DNA from: [Scytonema hofmanni] UTEX 2349
GTDB lineage: Bacteria; Cyanobacteriota; Cyanobacteriia; Cyanobacteriales; Nostocaceae
Assembly: GCF_000582685.1 (NCBI RefSeq)
Contig: NZ_KK073768.1
Coordinates: 3,366,454 to 3,430,453 of the forward strand
Direction: 5' to 3'
DNA length: 64,000 nt
Made by a program: the position numbers and the translations under genes. Positions 9,047 to 17,965 of this stretch are shown here, piece by piece. The notes beneath the pieces were generated by a model, which did no database searches, was not told the DNA's origin, and saw nothing but the letters and a program-made list of their open reading frames with translations. Numbering within the stretch: position 1 is the first letter of the stretch; the number at the start of each line of letters is the position of its first letter.

Positions 9047-9940
9047 ATGAATATACAAGGAAAGGTAGCCTTAGTTACAGGGGCTTCCCGTGGAATTGGG
9101 CGAGCGATCGCACTAGAATTAGCACAACAAGGCATGAAGCGGTTGATACTCATGGCACGCGATCGCGCCAAATTAGTTGAAGTAGCCCAAGAAATTGAGG
9201 CAATGGGTGTCAGCGCGGTAATCGTACCGATAGACTTAACCAAACCGACTGCTGTAAATATTGCCGTTGCCCAACTTTGGCGAAATCATGGTCCGATTCA
9301 TTTGCTAGTTAATTGTGCCGGTATCGCTTACCAAAACTCATTTCTGCAATCTAAACTACCGCAAGTTCAGGAAGAAATTTCTCTGAATTTATTGGGAACC
9401 TACACCCTAACTCATTTGGTAGCGCGACGCATGGCAAGCCAAAGACAAGGGACAATCATTAATGTTTCCAGCTTGATGGGTAAAATAGCTGCACCGACGA
9501 TGGCGACTTATTCAGCTACCAAATTTGCCATTTTAGGATTTACCCAGGCACTGCGCCAAGAACTCGCACAATACAATATTGACGTAAAAGCCTTATTGCC
9601 TTCACTGACAGACACAGACATGGTGCGCGATATGCAATTATTTCGCTGGGTGATCCCCATGTCTCCCCAAGAAGTAGCGCAAGTACTCGTTGCCGGATTG
9701 TCAAAAAATTCATCAGAAATCTTAGTTGGTTGGCAAAGTCATTTGGCTGTTTGGTGTCAACGTCTTGCACCTTGGCTGCTGGAGTTTATTTTAAAGTTGG
9801 CAACTCCACCAAAGCAAGTAGCCAGAAGACATCAGCTTTATCAAAAACGGGTAGGACTAATGCAGAGATTGAGTTTGTGGACAAGCGATCGCTTTTTGTC
9901 GAGAAATACAATTTCTTTTGCGTCTGCACGTAAAGGCTGA
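9047..9940 (+). CDS. Short-chain dehydrogenase/reductase (SDR)
   Basis: A 297-residue classical SDR. The Rossmann dinucleotide motif is TGASRGIG (residues 11-18), the NAG motif appears as NCAGIA near residue 89, and the catalytic Ser (INVSSLMG), Tyr and Lys (YSATK) are all present around residues 142-160. It should catalyse NAD(P)-dependent oxidation or reduction of an alcohol/carbonyl substrate that cannot be predicted. After about residue 230 there is an extra C-terminal segment with hydrophobic stretches (LAPWLLEFILKL), suggesting membrane association. It is monocistronic and followed directly by a palindrome array. Confidence 0.88.
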   Translation: MNIQGKVALVTGASRGIGRAIALELAQQGMKRLILMARDRAKLVEVAQEIEAMGVSAVIVPIDLTKPTAVNIAVAQLWRNHGPIHLLVNCAGIAYQNSFLQSKLPQVQEEISLNLLGTYTLTHLVARRMASQRQGTIINVSSLMGKIAAPTMATYSATKFAILGFTQALRQELAQYNIDVKALLPSLTDTDMVRDMQLFRWVIPMSPQEVAQVLVAGLSKNSSEILVGWQSHLAVWCQRLAPWLLEFILKLATPPKQVARRHQLYQKRVGLMQRLSLWTSDRFLSRNTISFASARKG

Positions 9941-9947
9941 TACATCG

Positions 9948-10097
9948 GTATAGACGTTCCATCGGAACGTCTATACCATGATTTGCGCTAAAGACGTTCC
10001 CCCGGAACGTCTCTACAATAATTTGCGGTAGAGACGTTTCGGTGAAACGTCTCCTTTGATGGTTTGCGCTAAAGACGTTCCATCGGAACGTCTCTAC
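9948..10097. repeat. Array of four palindromes at 40-bp period, left of the RAYT gene
   Basis: Four copies of the AGACGTTCC/GGAACGTCT palindrome begin near 9950, 9990, 10030 and 10070, exactly 40 bp apart, with a conserved ATGATTTGCGC-like spacer. One copy (10029-10054) has GACGTTTC paired with GAAACGTC, a compensatory change that keeps the stem. The last copy overlaps the RAYT stop codon by one base. Confidence 0.88.
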
Positions 10098-10346
10098 TAG
10101 TGGTTGGGTTTTTCGATAGGAAAATTTTCCGGATGATGTTCGTCAGATTCCCATTTTACAGGGTTGTTAATAATATATTCCCTAATTCGGTTGAGAGATT
10201 CTTCATCACGAATAATACAGTCATGAAATCTAGTTTGCCATTTAAATTCTGTAAATCCAGCAATCCAAATTTGCTTTGTACAAACCGATTTAAATTGACC
10301 AATTATTGAACCTAAAGAATTAGATTGTAATCGTGGCACATTATTC

Positions 10347-10393
10347 GTAGAGACGTTCCGGTGGAACGTCTCTACCTGCGGGAACGTCTCTAC
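10347..10393. repeat. Palindrome and half-palindrome inside the RAYT remnant
   Basis: A complete 29-bp copy (10347-10375, centre GTG) is followed by a half copy GGGAACGTCTCTAC. Both are read through in frame in the 3' part of the broken transposase. Confidence 0.8.
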
Positions 10394-10430
10394 AACGGGG
10401 TTGTTAATAATCAAAATACCGTGCATTTCA

Positions 10431-10617
10431 AGAAGGCAGAAGGCATTCGTGCTGAGGGCAGAAGGAACCAATTGGGAGGGGTCACAATCCCCTCCCAATT
10501 GGAGGCTCCCAATATCGTTGCATTTGGGAGGGGCTTCAGACCCTTACTCCTTTCAGTCGTGGGCAGAGGACACTTATACATTCCTTCTGCCTCCTGCCTT
10601 CTGCCCTCTGCCTTTCC
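10431..10617. repeat. GGCAGAAGG-bounded repeat element interrupting the RAYT gene
   Basis: The element is bounded by AAGGCAGAAGGC on one side and GCCTTCTGCCCTCTGCC on the other. It has an internal perfect palindrome at 10468-10502 (CCAATTGGGAGGGG arm). A related sequence with the same GGCAGAAGGCACTTATG module is at 58665-58873 and at the right window end. It contains no coding potential of its own. Confidence 0.7.
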
Positions 10618-10898
10618 CGGTGATTTGGCATTATCACCCATGCATCTAATTGGACATTAGAGCGAATTTGTGATGTTTTCTGCCATTCTTCAGCAATAAT
10701 TTCTCCTATTTGCGATAACTGCATTTCACCATCAATTATTTCGCCAAAGAAAAATTGTCGATTATGGGTGCAAATAGTAATAAAATAATAGCCATCAGAT
10801 GTATAATCCCATTTTGAACATCGCACTGTTTCAATACGGTATTTATTTTTATATAGGGTCATAAATCGCAAAATCCAATTGTCGCAATTATTACATTG

Positions 10899-11047
10899 GT
10901 AGAGACGTTCCGGCGGAACGTCTTTACCATGATTTGTGCAAAAGACGTTTCATCGGAACGTCTCTACCATGATTTGTGCAAAAGACGTTTCATCGGAACG
11001 TCTCTACCATGATTTGTGCAAAAGACGTTCCATCAGAACGTCTCTAC
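10899..11047. repeat. Array of four palindromes at 40-bp period, right of the RAYT gene
   Basis: Copies begin at 10899, 10941, 10981 and 11021, with the identical spacer CATGATTTGTGCA between them. The period and copy number match the array on the other side of the transposase. The DNA from 10872 to 11231 has no gene. Confidence 0.88.
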
Positions 11048-11112
11048 GACTAACGTAATTTTGTCAGGCTGTGATGTCTTCGGTATTATTGCTAGGATTA
11101 TTCAATTAAAAA

Positions 11113-11140
11113 TAAAGACGTTCTAGTGGAACGTCTCTAC
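11113..11140. repeat. Single palindrome copy upstream of the GH57 gene
   Basis: Arms TAAAGACGTTC and GGAACGTCTCTAC around a CTAGTGG-type centre. It stands about 90 bases before the next ATG. Confidence 0.8.
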
Positions 11141-11231
11141 AAGCGATTCATTAAGATATAAGCTGTTGAGTTAGAAAAACAATCCAAAATACAAGATATT
11201 TAGATATAACTCGTTTCGGAGCTAACCAAAA

Positions 11232-12683
11232 ATGCCTTCCCCAACAATCAGCTTCACGACTTTACCGGAAATCATTGATGGTTTGCCCAATATTTCTGGT
11301 TGGGAAACAGAGGTGCTTGATGTAGTCAACCGTGATGCACCTGTATTTTTGCCAACAACAAACCTACGGTTAGAAGATATAACCGGAACTTTTGCGATCG
11401 CACTCCACATGCATCAACCAACGATCCCCGCAGGACATGATGGTGGATTTATCAGCAATCTGCAATATATGTTTGAACATCCAAATGTTGGGGATAATCA
11501 TAATGCGACGCCTTTTGCATATTGTTACAGTCGCATGGGCGATTTTATACCCGAACTTGTCAGCCAAGGTTGCAATCCTCGCGTCATGCTAGATTATTCT
11601 GGGAATTTGTTGTGGGGATTGCGACAAATGGGACGCGAGGATATTTTAAATAACCTGAAGCGGATAACATGCGATCGCACCTATCAACCTTATGTAGAAT
11701 GGCTCGGTACAATGTGGAGCCATGCTGTAGTTCCTTCTACACCTATCCCAGATATTAAACTGCATATTTTAGCATGGCAACATCACTTTGCCGCGATTTT
11801 TGGTTGGGAAGCATTAGCACGAGTCAAAGGCTTTTCACCTCCAGAAATGCACCTACCAAATCACCCCGATACTCTCTTTGAATTTGTTAAAGCGTTGAAA
11901 GAATCTGGCTATCGTTGGCTATTAGTTCAAGAACATTCTGTAGAAACTCTTGACGGTCAATCTCTCGCTCACAAACATTTACCACATCGTTTGATTGCTC
12001 GCAATTCCCAAGGCGAAACAATTAGTATCACAGCTTTAATTAAAACTCAAGGTTCAGATACTAAATTAGTTGCTCAAATGCAACCTTATTATGAAGCTAA
12101 AACATTATCTAAACAACAATTAGGTAGTGTAAATATCCCGCCAATAGTTAGTCAAATCGGCGATGGTGAAAATGGCGGAGTGATGATGAATGAATTTCCC
12201 AGCGCTTTTAAACAAGCTTGGCATCAAATCGGCAAAACAGGCACTGTTGGTGTGACAGGAACAGAATATTTAGAATTAATTGAAGCTGCTGGTTGTAAAA
12301 GTGAAGATTATCCAACTTGTCAGCCGATAGGACAATCTCAAATTTGGCAGCGAGTTTCATCTGAGAATATTCAACCGGGAGAAGTCGAAAAAGCAATTCA
12401 AGAAATCAAGCAAATTAATTCAAATTTTCACATGGATGGAGCTTCTTGGACTAATCATATCAGTTGGGTAAATGGATATGAAAATGTTATCAGTCCGATG
12501 AATCAACTTAGTAGTTTATTTCATCAAAAAGTTGATTCCAGCCTTACCAGAGATTCTCATTACCGCAGCGCTTTGCTACACAACTTATTGTTGCAAACAA
12601 GCTGTTTTCGCTATTGGGGACAAGGTGCTTGGACTGATTATGCTCGTGAAATTTACCAACGTGGTGAAAAGTTGCTGAAATAA
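11232..12683 (+). CDS. Glycoside hydrolase family 57 protein
   Basis: A 483-residue GH57-like protein. The family's N-terminal strand motif with HQP is present as FAIALHMHQP near residue 59. A (beta/alpha)7-type barrel is suggested by spaced motifs: MLDYSGNLLWGL, EWLGTMWSHAVVPSTP, HLPNHPDTLFEF and IGDGENGGVMMNEFP, the last probably near the catalytic centre. GH57 enzymes act on alpha-1,4/1,6 glucans (amylase, branching or transferase types). The subtype cannot be assigned. No signal peptide is visible, so it probably acts on cytoplasmic glycogen. It stands alone between repeat arrays. Confidence 0.8.
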   Translation: MPSPTISFTTLPEIIDGLPNISGWETEVLDVVNRDAPVFLPTTNLRLEDITGTFAIALHMHQPTIPAGHDGGFISNLQYMFEHPNVGDNHNATPFAYCYSRMGDFIPELVSQGCNPRVMLDYSGNLLWGLRQMGREDILNNLKRITCDRTYQPYVEWLGTMWSHAVVPSTPIPDIKLHILAWQHHFAAIFGWEALARVKGFSPPEMHLPNHPDTLFEFVKALKESGYRWLLVQEHSVETLDGQSLAHKHLPHRLIARNSQGETISITALIKTQGSDTKLVAQMQPYYEAKTLSKQQLGSVNIPPIVSQIGDGENGGVMMNEFPSAFKQAWHQIGKTGTVGVTGTEYLELIEAAGCKSEDYPTCQPIGQSQIWQRVSSENIQPGEVEKAIQEIKQINSNFHMDGASWTNHISWVNGYENVISPMNQLSSLFHQKVDSSLTRDSHYRSALLHNLLLQTSCFRYWGQGAWTDYAREIYQRGEKLLK

Positions 12684-12723
12684 AACTAGAAAATCTCAAA
12701 ACAGGAAGGATTCGTGAGGTCAA

Positions 12724-12831
12724 ATGACACAAATTTTACCAAAACTAATAACCTTTGACGAATTTGTTGAGTGGATACCAGAAAACTCACCGAAGCGTTA
12801 TGAATTGTACAATGGGGTAATAGTGTCGTAA
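12724..12831 (+). pseudogene. Uma2-type endonuclease (DUF820) N-terminal remnant
   Basis: Thirty-five codons (MTQILPKLITFDEF, then SPKRYELYNGVIV) match the start of Uma2/DUF820 family restriction-like nucleases, including the first conserved glutamate in RYELYNG. The reading frame stops within the first bases of a palindrome at 12828, and the remaining 150 or so codons are missing. It is a dead fragment cut at the repeat. Confidence 0.75.
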
Positions 12832-13050
12832 AGACGTTCCGCCGGAACGTCTCTACAATATGTGTGATTTGTCGGACTTGATATAATGTCTGTTTAATTA
12901 ACATTAATCAAAACCTACCTACTGTCGTAAAGACGTTCCAGCGGAACGTCTCTACAATATGTGTGATTTGTCGGACTTGATATAATGTCTGTTTAATTAA
13001 CAGTCGTAAAGACGTTCCACTGGAACGTCTCTACAATATGTGTAGTTTGT
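12828..13050. repeat. Tandem array of three palindromes with long flank
   Basis: Palindromes at 12828-12856, 12927-12955 and 13006-13034 (centres GCC, AGC, ACT) are each followed by AATATGTGTGATTTGTCGG and a TTGATATAATGTCTG segment. The flank resembles that in the array at 55135-55490 and after 46751, showing that the mobile unit is larger than the palindrome. The 12684-13072 gap otherwise holds only the Uma2 remnant. Confidence 0.85.
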
Positions 13051-13072
13051 CGGACTTGGTATAACAAAATAA

Positions 13073-14422
13073 TCAAACTAAAGGTAAGATAATTTCAATT
13101 TCTGTACCGATGCCAAATTGGGAATTGAAATTAAACTTACCTCCATGTTTTGCGGTTATAATTTGATAACTTATTGCTAAACTAGTTTCTTTATTAGCAC
13201 GTTTTTCAACAGAAAAAGACTCAATAATTTGCTGTTGTAACTCCAGAGGTATTCCGGGACTATTATCAGCGATGCGAATGGAAACCCAACGAGAATCAGG
13301 TGCGTCAGATTTTGTCGCCTCCTGTGAAATAACTTCTGTAGTAATTTCAATTTTTGGTTTGTGATTTGTATTAGTATTAAACTGTTGTCGCACAGTTTCA
13401 TCAAGCAATGCATCAACAGCTTGACTCAAAATATTCATCAATACCTGGCTCAACTGCCCCACAAAGCAATATACTGGGGGCAGATTACCATAATGTTTGA
13501 CAATTTTAATTTCTCCTTTAATTTGGCTGTTAATTAACAATAAAATATTATTTATGCAAGTATGTAAATCTGCTGGTTTAGGATAAAGTTCGTCGATGTG
13601 ACAAAAATTTTGCAAACTGGTAACAAGTTTTTTTAATCTTTCTGCACCGGTGTGGATACTCTTCAGCGCTTTTGATAAATCTTGTTCTAAAAAATCAAAT
13701 TCAATATCTTCTTTAATATCGATTATTTCTGTAGATGCTAATGGTAACTCTTTGTCGTAAGCTTGTATCAATTTCAGCAAGCCTTGGCTGTAATTTGAGA
13801 CATAAGTTAAGTTACCCCAAATAAAACCCACCGGATCTAAAATTTCATGTGCTACTCCGTCTACCAAGCGTCCCAGACTTGCCATTTTATCATTTTGAAT
13901 CATTTTAGCTTGACTGCGTTCATAGCGCACCTGAGTTTCGATTCCGCGAATTTGCCAAGAGGCAATGCCCAATTCTTGTATATCTAATAACTTGTAAGTA
14001 TCAGGTGCTGTTTTGACGATGACTGGTTCTGCCAAAACTTCAGGCGATCGCCTGAATGCAATTTGCATCGCGCTCAAAATCGGCGTACTATCAGGAAGTA
14101 ACAAAATCCCTGTCCGAGCATAGCTGTAGATAATACTTAACGGCTCAGTAAAAAATAAATCTTTTGCGTGGGGACGAATCAAAAATTCCAGCAGTCCTCG
14201 TCGGGAAATCATACCAATAAATTTTCCCTGTTCTAGCAAGATTGCTCCAGGTAGCAGCGGGTATTTTTCAAAGTATTCAGCAATTTCTGTGCCAGTACAG
14301 CTAATTTCCACGCCGAAGTTGTATAGTGGCAGTTCCTGGAGAGTTGACTCTATACCGAGATTGCGATCGCTACCCTCAGATAATATTGGCGGTAATATTT
14401 GCGAATTGAATTCCTGTTCCAC
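13073..14422 (-). CDS. Sensor histidine kinase with CBS-like N-terminal region
   Basis: A 449-residue cytoplasmic histidine kinase. The first 160 residues resemble a CBS-pair sensory region (LLEQGKFIGMISRRGLLEFL, then a second half ending KLLDIQELG). A short helix (YERSQAKMIQNDKMASLG) leads to the dimerisation/phosphoacceptor H-box VDGVAHEILDP with His about 192. The ATPase domain shows the N-box (MNILSQAVDALL), G1 (IADNSPGIP) and a shortened G2 (TSLAISYQIITAKHGG). Phosphotransfer to an unlinked response regulator is expected, as no regulator is adjacent. The start is GTG at 14422 with AGGG upstream. The gene body is normal. Confidence 0.85.
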   Translation of the reverse strand: MEQEFNSQILPPILSEGSDRNLGIESTLQELPLYNFGVEISCTGTEIAEYFEKYPLLPGAILLEQGKFIGMISRRGLLEFLIRPHAKDLFFTEPLSIIYSYARTGILLLPDSTPILSAMQIAFRRSPEVLAEPVIVKTAPDTYKLLDIQELGIASWQIRGIETQVRYERSQAKMIQNDKMASLGRLVDGVAHEILDPVGFIWGNLTYVSNYSQGLLKLIQAYDKELPLASTEIIDIKEDIEFDFLEQDLSKALKSIHTGAERLKKLVTSLQNFCHIDELYPKPADLHTCINNILLLINSQIKGEIKIVKHYGNLPPVYCFVGQLSQVLMNILSQAVDALLDETVRQQFNTNTNHKPKIEITTEVISQEATKSDAPDSRWVSIRIADNSPGIPLELQQQIIESFSVEKRANKETSLAISYQIITAKHGGKFNFNSQFGIGTEIEIILPLV

Positions 14423-14498
14423 TCAAAACCCTGGTTTGTACAAAGACAGCTTAAAGACTGAAAGCTAACCAATAGGCTAACATTTTTGCCTATGTCTG

Positions 14499-14550
14499 GG
14501 GGGAGTGGGGGACAAGGGGGACAAGGGGGAAAAGGGGGACAAGGGGGACA
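14499..14550. repeat. GGGGGACAAG purine-rich tandem repeat
   Basis: A 10-base unit GGGGGACAAG repeats about five times. It is followed by AACAACCAACAACCAATAACC-like heptamer DNA. This is a typical cyanobacterial simple repeat lying between the NTPase and kinase genes. Confidence 0.75.
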
Positions 14551-14586
14551 AGCAACCACTAACAACCAACAACCAATAACCAACTA

Positions 14587-17565
14587 CTAACAACTAATAG
14601 CTTTGGCAACAAGTTGAGTTTGTTTAGTTGCTTGGGGAACTAAACCTGTTAGGGTTGCAAGTTTTGCTGCTACGAAGTCTGGAACTTGCGCTTCTGCACC
14701 TTTTGCTAAATAACAATCCTGTAGTGCTAACAGGAAACCTTTGATTAACTCAATATCTGATATGGCTTCGGCTTGAGCGAGAAAATTGTGCCAGGAGGTT
14801 TTATCATTTCCGTAAGAGTCTAGCAGGTATAAGCCGGCGAGATATTCTGCTAGGGGATCGAGGGCAAAGCGAATTTTATCTTCTGCGGAACCGATAATGT
14901 CAATTAGGTGCAAGCGTTTTTTTAGATGTTCCAAACGTGCTTCGGCGTTATCATGAGCATCGAGTGCAGCTAAAACATCATTAAGTATGGCAGTTGTGGG
15001 ACGAAAAGTTTGCTTGAGACATTCCCAGGCGATCGCTTTGGCATCTCGTTGTACTGTACGATTATCTGGTTCGTTTTCGGTTGCACCTCGGTTAAGTTCG
15101 TTGAGGTACGCTAGCATCAAATCGGGTATATTATTCGGTAAATCAATCGCTGTACCTTCTTTAATAGCAATCATCTGTTCCGCGTAAAGTTTCGCCAGCA
15201 ACACTGTGATGTTGCGTTGCCCTACCATTAAAGAAAGACGACGACATGCATCAAAATACTCTGGATCGTCGAATAAATTACGCTTGCCTCGCTGCGTCAA
15301 GTATGCTTCCATAAAAGATGATAAGCGATCGCCTGCAACCCGCAACGGTTTAATTGTGGTTTTCGGTATTTCGTCCAGCTTTTCCTCAAGTCGGGAAGTG
15401 ACAATTAACGCATTCGCTGTAAAATCTGGATCTCCTGGGCGAATTTGCTTGCGTGTACCTTCGCTCATTTCCGACAAGTGATCCACAATTACTAGAATAC
15501 GCCGTTGCCGCAGCAGATGTGCGAGTAATTCGTCAGCGATGGGTTCTGGTTCCCCAATTAAAGCTTGAAGTTGTCCGCAAATAGCTTCTGTTAAAGGTTC
15601 TTCCCCTGCTGCCACATCAAAGTCTAATTCTTGTTCAATTAAAACTGGCAGCATTTTATGTTGACTGATGCGTTGATTTGCATCGTCAGACATTGCCCAC
15701 ACTGCCAACTGACAAGCCAAACTAGTTTTACCTGCTCCACCTTCCCCCCAAAGTAGTAAAGTTGCGCGTTTTTTATCGAAAGTCGGTTGTAAATCTTTGC
15801 CGGTGAGGTGAGCGATGTTATTTTTATCTAGAATAACGGGAATGGGGACGTGAACAAAGCGATCGCTTACCGTTTTCTTCTTACCAAATCCCTCTTTAGC
15901 CGAGTCGATGTGTGCAGTAACCCAAGCATCAAGCACTCTGGGGCGATAATTAAAAAATTCAATAAATAGTAAAGTGCGGATGGGTAAAGTTCCCCCACCC
16001 AGGATATCAGGTAATTTAAAGCTGGAGAATGGTTTCAGGGCGTTGTTGATGTGTAAAAGCCACAGGGGACGCAAGCGCAGCAGTGCGAACCAGAGAGAGG
16101 GGACAAAGATAATGTAAATGAGCGCACCTGTTACCCAAGGATGTTTAACCATCCATTGTAAAGTGCGATCGATGAAGCGGGAGTCTTTTTCTTTTTTTAG
16201 GAGATAGAGCGATCGGCGTAAAGGTGCTTTTTGTCTGTCTGTAAAGTTATCTTTGAGGTCATCCGCAGCTTTTAAAGCTTTTTCTAAGTTAGATATGCCT
16301 TTGTCTAAATCTGTGCTGGATAGCTTACTGGCATTATCTTGATAGCTTTCAGCGATACGTCCTAAACCAGAAATAGCATAATCTTTAACCTTAAAAGTAT
16401 CGTTAGAAGCAACATCATTATCTTTTAAAGCTTGAATAAGTGCGGGAACAGCCGATGCTGCTTTTTCACCAATGCTTCCCAAGGCATCGGCAGCGTATGA
16501 GCGAACATCTGCCTCTTTATCATTCTTCAAAGCTTCAATAAGTGCGGGAACAGCCGATGCTGCTTTTTCACCAATCCTTCCCAAGGCAGAAGCAGCAGAT
16601 GAGCGAACATATGCGTCTTTATCCTTCTTCAAAGCTTCAGTGAGTGCGGGAACTGCCGATGCTGCTTTTTCACCAATCCTTCCCAAGGCTTTGGCAGCAT
16701 TTAAGCGAACATCTGCCTCTTTATGATTCTTCAAAGCTTCAGCAAGTGCGGGAACTGCCGATGCTGCTTCTTTCCCAATCATTCCCAAGGCTTCGGTAGC
16801 AGATGAGCGAACATTTGCTTCTTTATCATTCTTCAAAGCTTCAGCAAGTGCGGGAACTGCCGATGCTGCTTTTTCACCAATGCTTCCCAAGGTATAGGCA
16901 GCATTTGAGCGAACACCTGCCTCTTTATCATTCTTTAAAGTATCAGTGAGTGCGGGAACTGCCGATGCTACTTTTTCACCAATGCTTCCCAAGGTATAGG
17001 CAGCCCTGTAGCGAACACCTGCCTCTTTATCATTCTTCAAAGCTTCAGCAAGTGCGGGAACTGCCGATGCTGCTTTTTCACCAATCTGTCTTAAGGCATC
17101 GGCAGCAGATTTGCGAACATATGCTTCCTTATCCTTCTTCAAAGCTTCAGCAAGTGCGGGAACTGCCGATGCTGCTTTTTCACCAATGCTTCCCAAAGCA
17201 GAGGCAGCTAAGTAGCGAACATTTGCCTCTTTATCATTCTTCAAACCTTCAATAAGTGCAGGAACAGCCGATGCTGCTTTTTCACCAATGCTTCCCAAAG
17301 CAGAGGCAGCGCTTGAGCGAACTTTTGGGTTCTTGTTCTGCAACGCTTTAACTAAATAGGGAACAGCTTTTAAGCCAAGTTTCTGCAAGGGTTTAAAGGC
17401 TTTTTCAGATTCAGCATCATTACCCAACTTCTCAATATAAGAATTAATCTCAGTGTTGCTGACATCTTGCGTCCATCCTTTGCTTATCGGCAGCACAGAC
17501 AATGAAAGGCACGAAAAAGAAAGCGCCATAACTGCGAAAAATCTCGGAAGCGTGCTGTTGCCCAT
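14587..17565 (-). CDS. HEAT-repeat, membrane-anchored NACHT/STAND-like NTPase
   Basis: A 992-residue protein. Residues 1-32 look like a signal or anchor sequence. Residues 60-404 form about ten HEAT/PBS-lyase-type repeats, eight of them exactly 34 residues and nearly identical (GEKAASAVPAL core). A hydrophobic helix at about 472-498 follows. A P-loop NTPase then starts with GEGGAGKTS (about 607-614), with a Walker-B-like ILVIVDHLSEMS and a NACHT-type C-terminal helical region (FALDPLAEYLAGLYLLD). Repeats plus membrane segment plus NACHT-like ATPase suggest a signalling switch of the NLR-like STAND class. The signal sensed and the output are unknown. With a cleaved signal the HEAT part would be periplasmic; otherwise the N-terminal hydrophobic stretch is a second membrane anchor. 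Confidence 0.8.
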   Translation of the reverse strand: MGNSTLPRFFAVMALSFSCLSLSVLPISKGWTQDVSNTEINSYIEKLGNDAESEKAFKPLQKLGLKAVPYLVKALQNKNPKVRSSAASALGSIGEKAASAVPALIEGLKNDKEANVRYLAASALGSIGEKAASAVPALAEALKKDKEAYVRKSAADALRQIGEKAASAVPALAEALKNDKEAGVRYRAAYTLGSIGEKVASAVPALTDTLKNDKEAGVRSNAAYTLGSIGEKAASAVPALAEALKNDKEANVRSSATEALGMIGKEAASAVPALAEALKNHKEADVRLNAAKALGRIGEKAASAVPALTEALKKDKDAYVRSSAASALGRIGEKAASAVPALIEALKNDKEADVRSYAADALGSIGEKAASAVPALIQALKDNDVASNDTFKVKDYAISGLGRIAESYQDNASKLSSTDLDKGISNLEKALKAADDLKDNFTDRQKAPLRRSLYLLKKEKDSRFIDRTLQWMVKHPWVTGALIYIIFVPSLWFALLRLRPLWLLHINNALKPFSSFKLPDILGGGTLPIRTLLFIEFFNYRPRVLDAWVTAHIDSAKEGFGKKKTVSDRFVHVPIPVILDKNNIAHLTGKDLQPTFDKKRATLLLWGEGGAGKTSLACQLAVWAMSDDANQRISQHKMLPVLIEQELDFDVAAGEEPLTEAICGQLQALIGEPEPIADELLAHLLRQRRILVIVDHLSEMSEGTRKQIRPGDPDFTANALIVTSRLEEKLDEIPKTTIKPLRVAGDRLSSFMEAYLTQRGKRNLFDDPEYFDACRRLSLMVGQRNITVLLAKLYAEQMIAIKEGTAIDLPNNIPDLMLAYLNELNRGATENEPDNRTVQRDAKAIAWECLKQTFRPTTAILNDVLAALDAHDNAEARLEHLKKRLHLIDIIGSAEDKIRFALDPLAEYLAGLYLLDSYGNDKTSWHNFLAQAEAISDIELIKGFLLALQDCYLAKGAEAQVPDFVAAKLATLTGLVPQATKQTQLVAKAISC

Positions 17566-17965
17566 CAGTATACCTCTGAACAGGAGGGGGAAATTACTGA
17601 TAATCTACATCAACATTGCTCACTTTTCTGCAAAACTGCTGAAACAATGCATTGGATTTGCCCTCACCGATGCGTTGTAATTCCTTAGACCACTCTTAGC
17701 CTACTACTGTTATTAAATCAGCATCATCTAATTTTTCAAACAAATCTGTAACTTGTAATTCAATTGTGTTAACCATGATTTTTAAGTATTCGTAGAAAAA
17801 CATTACGCACTAGCGCACTTAAAATATTTTTATACATTTATTTCTGGATAGCAATCAAGCTGCTGATAGGCTATGAAGCTACAAATCAGATCGAAAAATC
17901 GGTCAAACATAAATAAGTCTCAAACTAACGTGCTAGCATAACAGCAAATTAACTTTTACTTCATT
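17566..17965. other. Intergenic region between the HEAT-NTPase and the small operon
   Basis: About 400 AT-rich bases with promoters for both divergent units presumed here. A 26-codon minus-strand frame (17696-17776, MVNTIELQVTDLFEKLDD) may be a gene remnant but is too short to support. Confidence 0.5.

Larger units (their letters stand above)
10097..10871 (-). pseudogene. RAYT/Y1-type (IS200-like) transposase, interrupted
   Basis: Two minus-strand frames together make one REP-associated tyrosine transposase. The 5' part (10871 to about 10620) reads YRIETVRCSKWDY, GYYFITICTHNRQ and ends DAWVIMPNH, the first half of the HUH metal-binding motif. The 3' part (about 10430 to 10097) resumes at MHGILIINN and contains QTRFHDCIIRDEESLNR and IREYIINNPVKW with the presumed catalytic tyrosine. 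About 187 bp of repeat DNA separates them, exactly between the two histidines. One and a half palindromes also lie in frame in the 3' part. Such enzymes nick and move small palindromic repeats, and this one is flanked by such arrays on both sides. It is almost certainly inactive now. Confidence 0.8.

Noticed and set aside
10361..10660. 99-codon plus-strand frame across the RAYT remnant
   Set aside because: It is made of the GGCAGAAGG repeat insertion and palindromes, without a family match.
17696..17776. 26-codon minus-strand frame
   Set aside because: Too short for support, no ribosome site or family recognised; mentioned only as a possible remnant.
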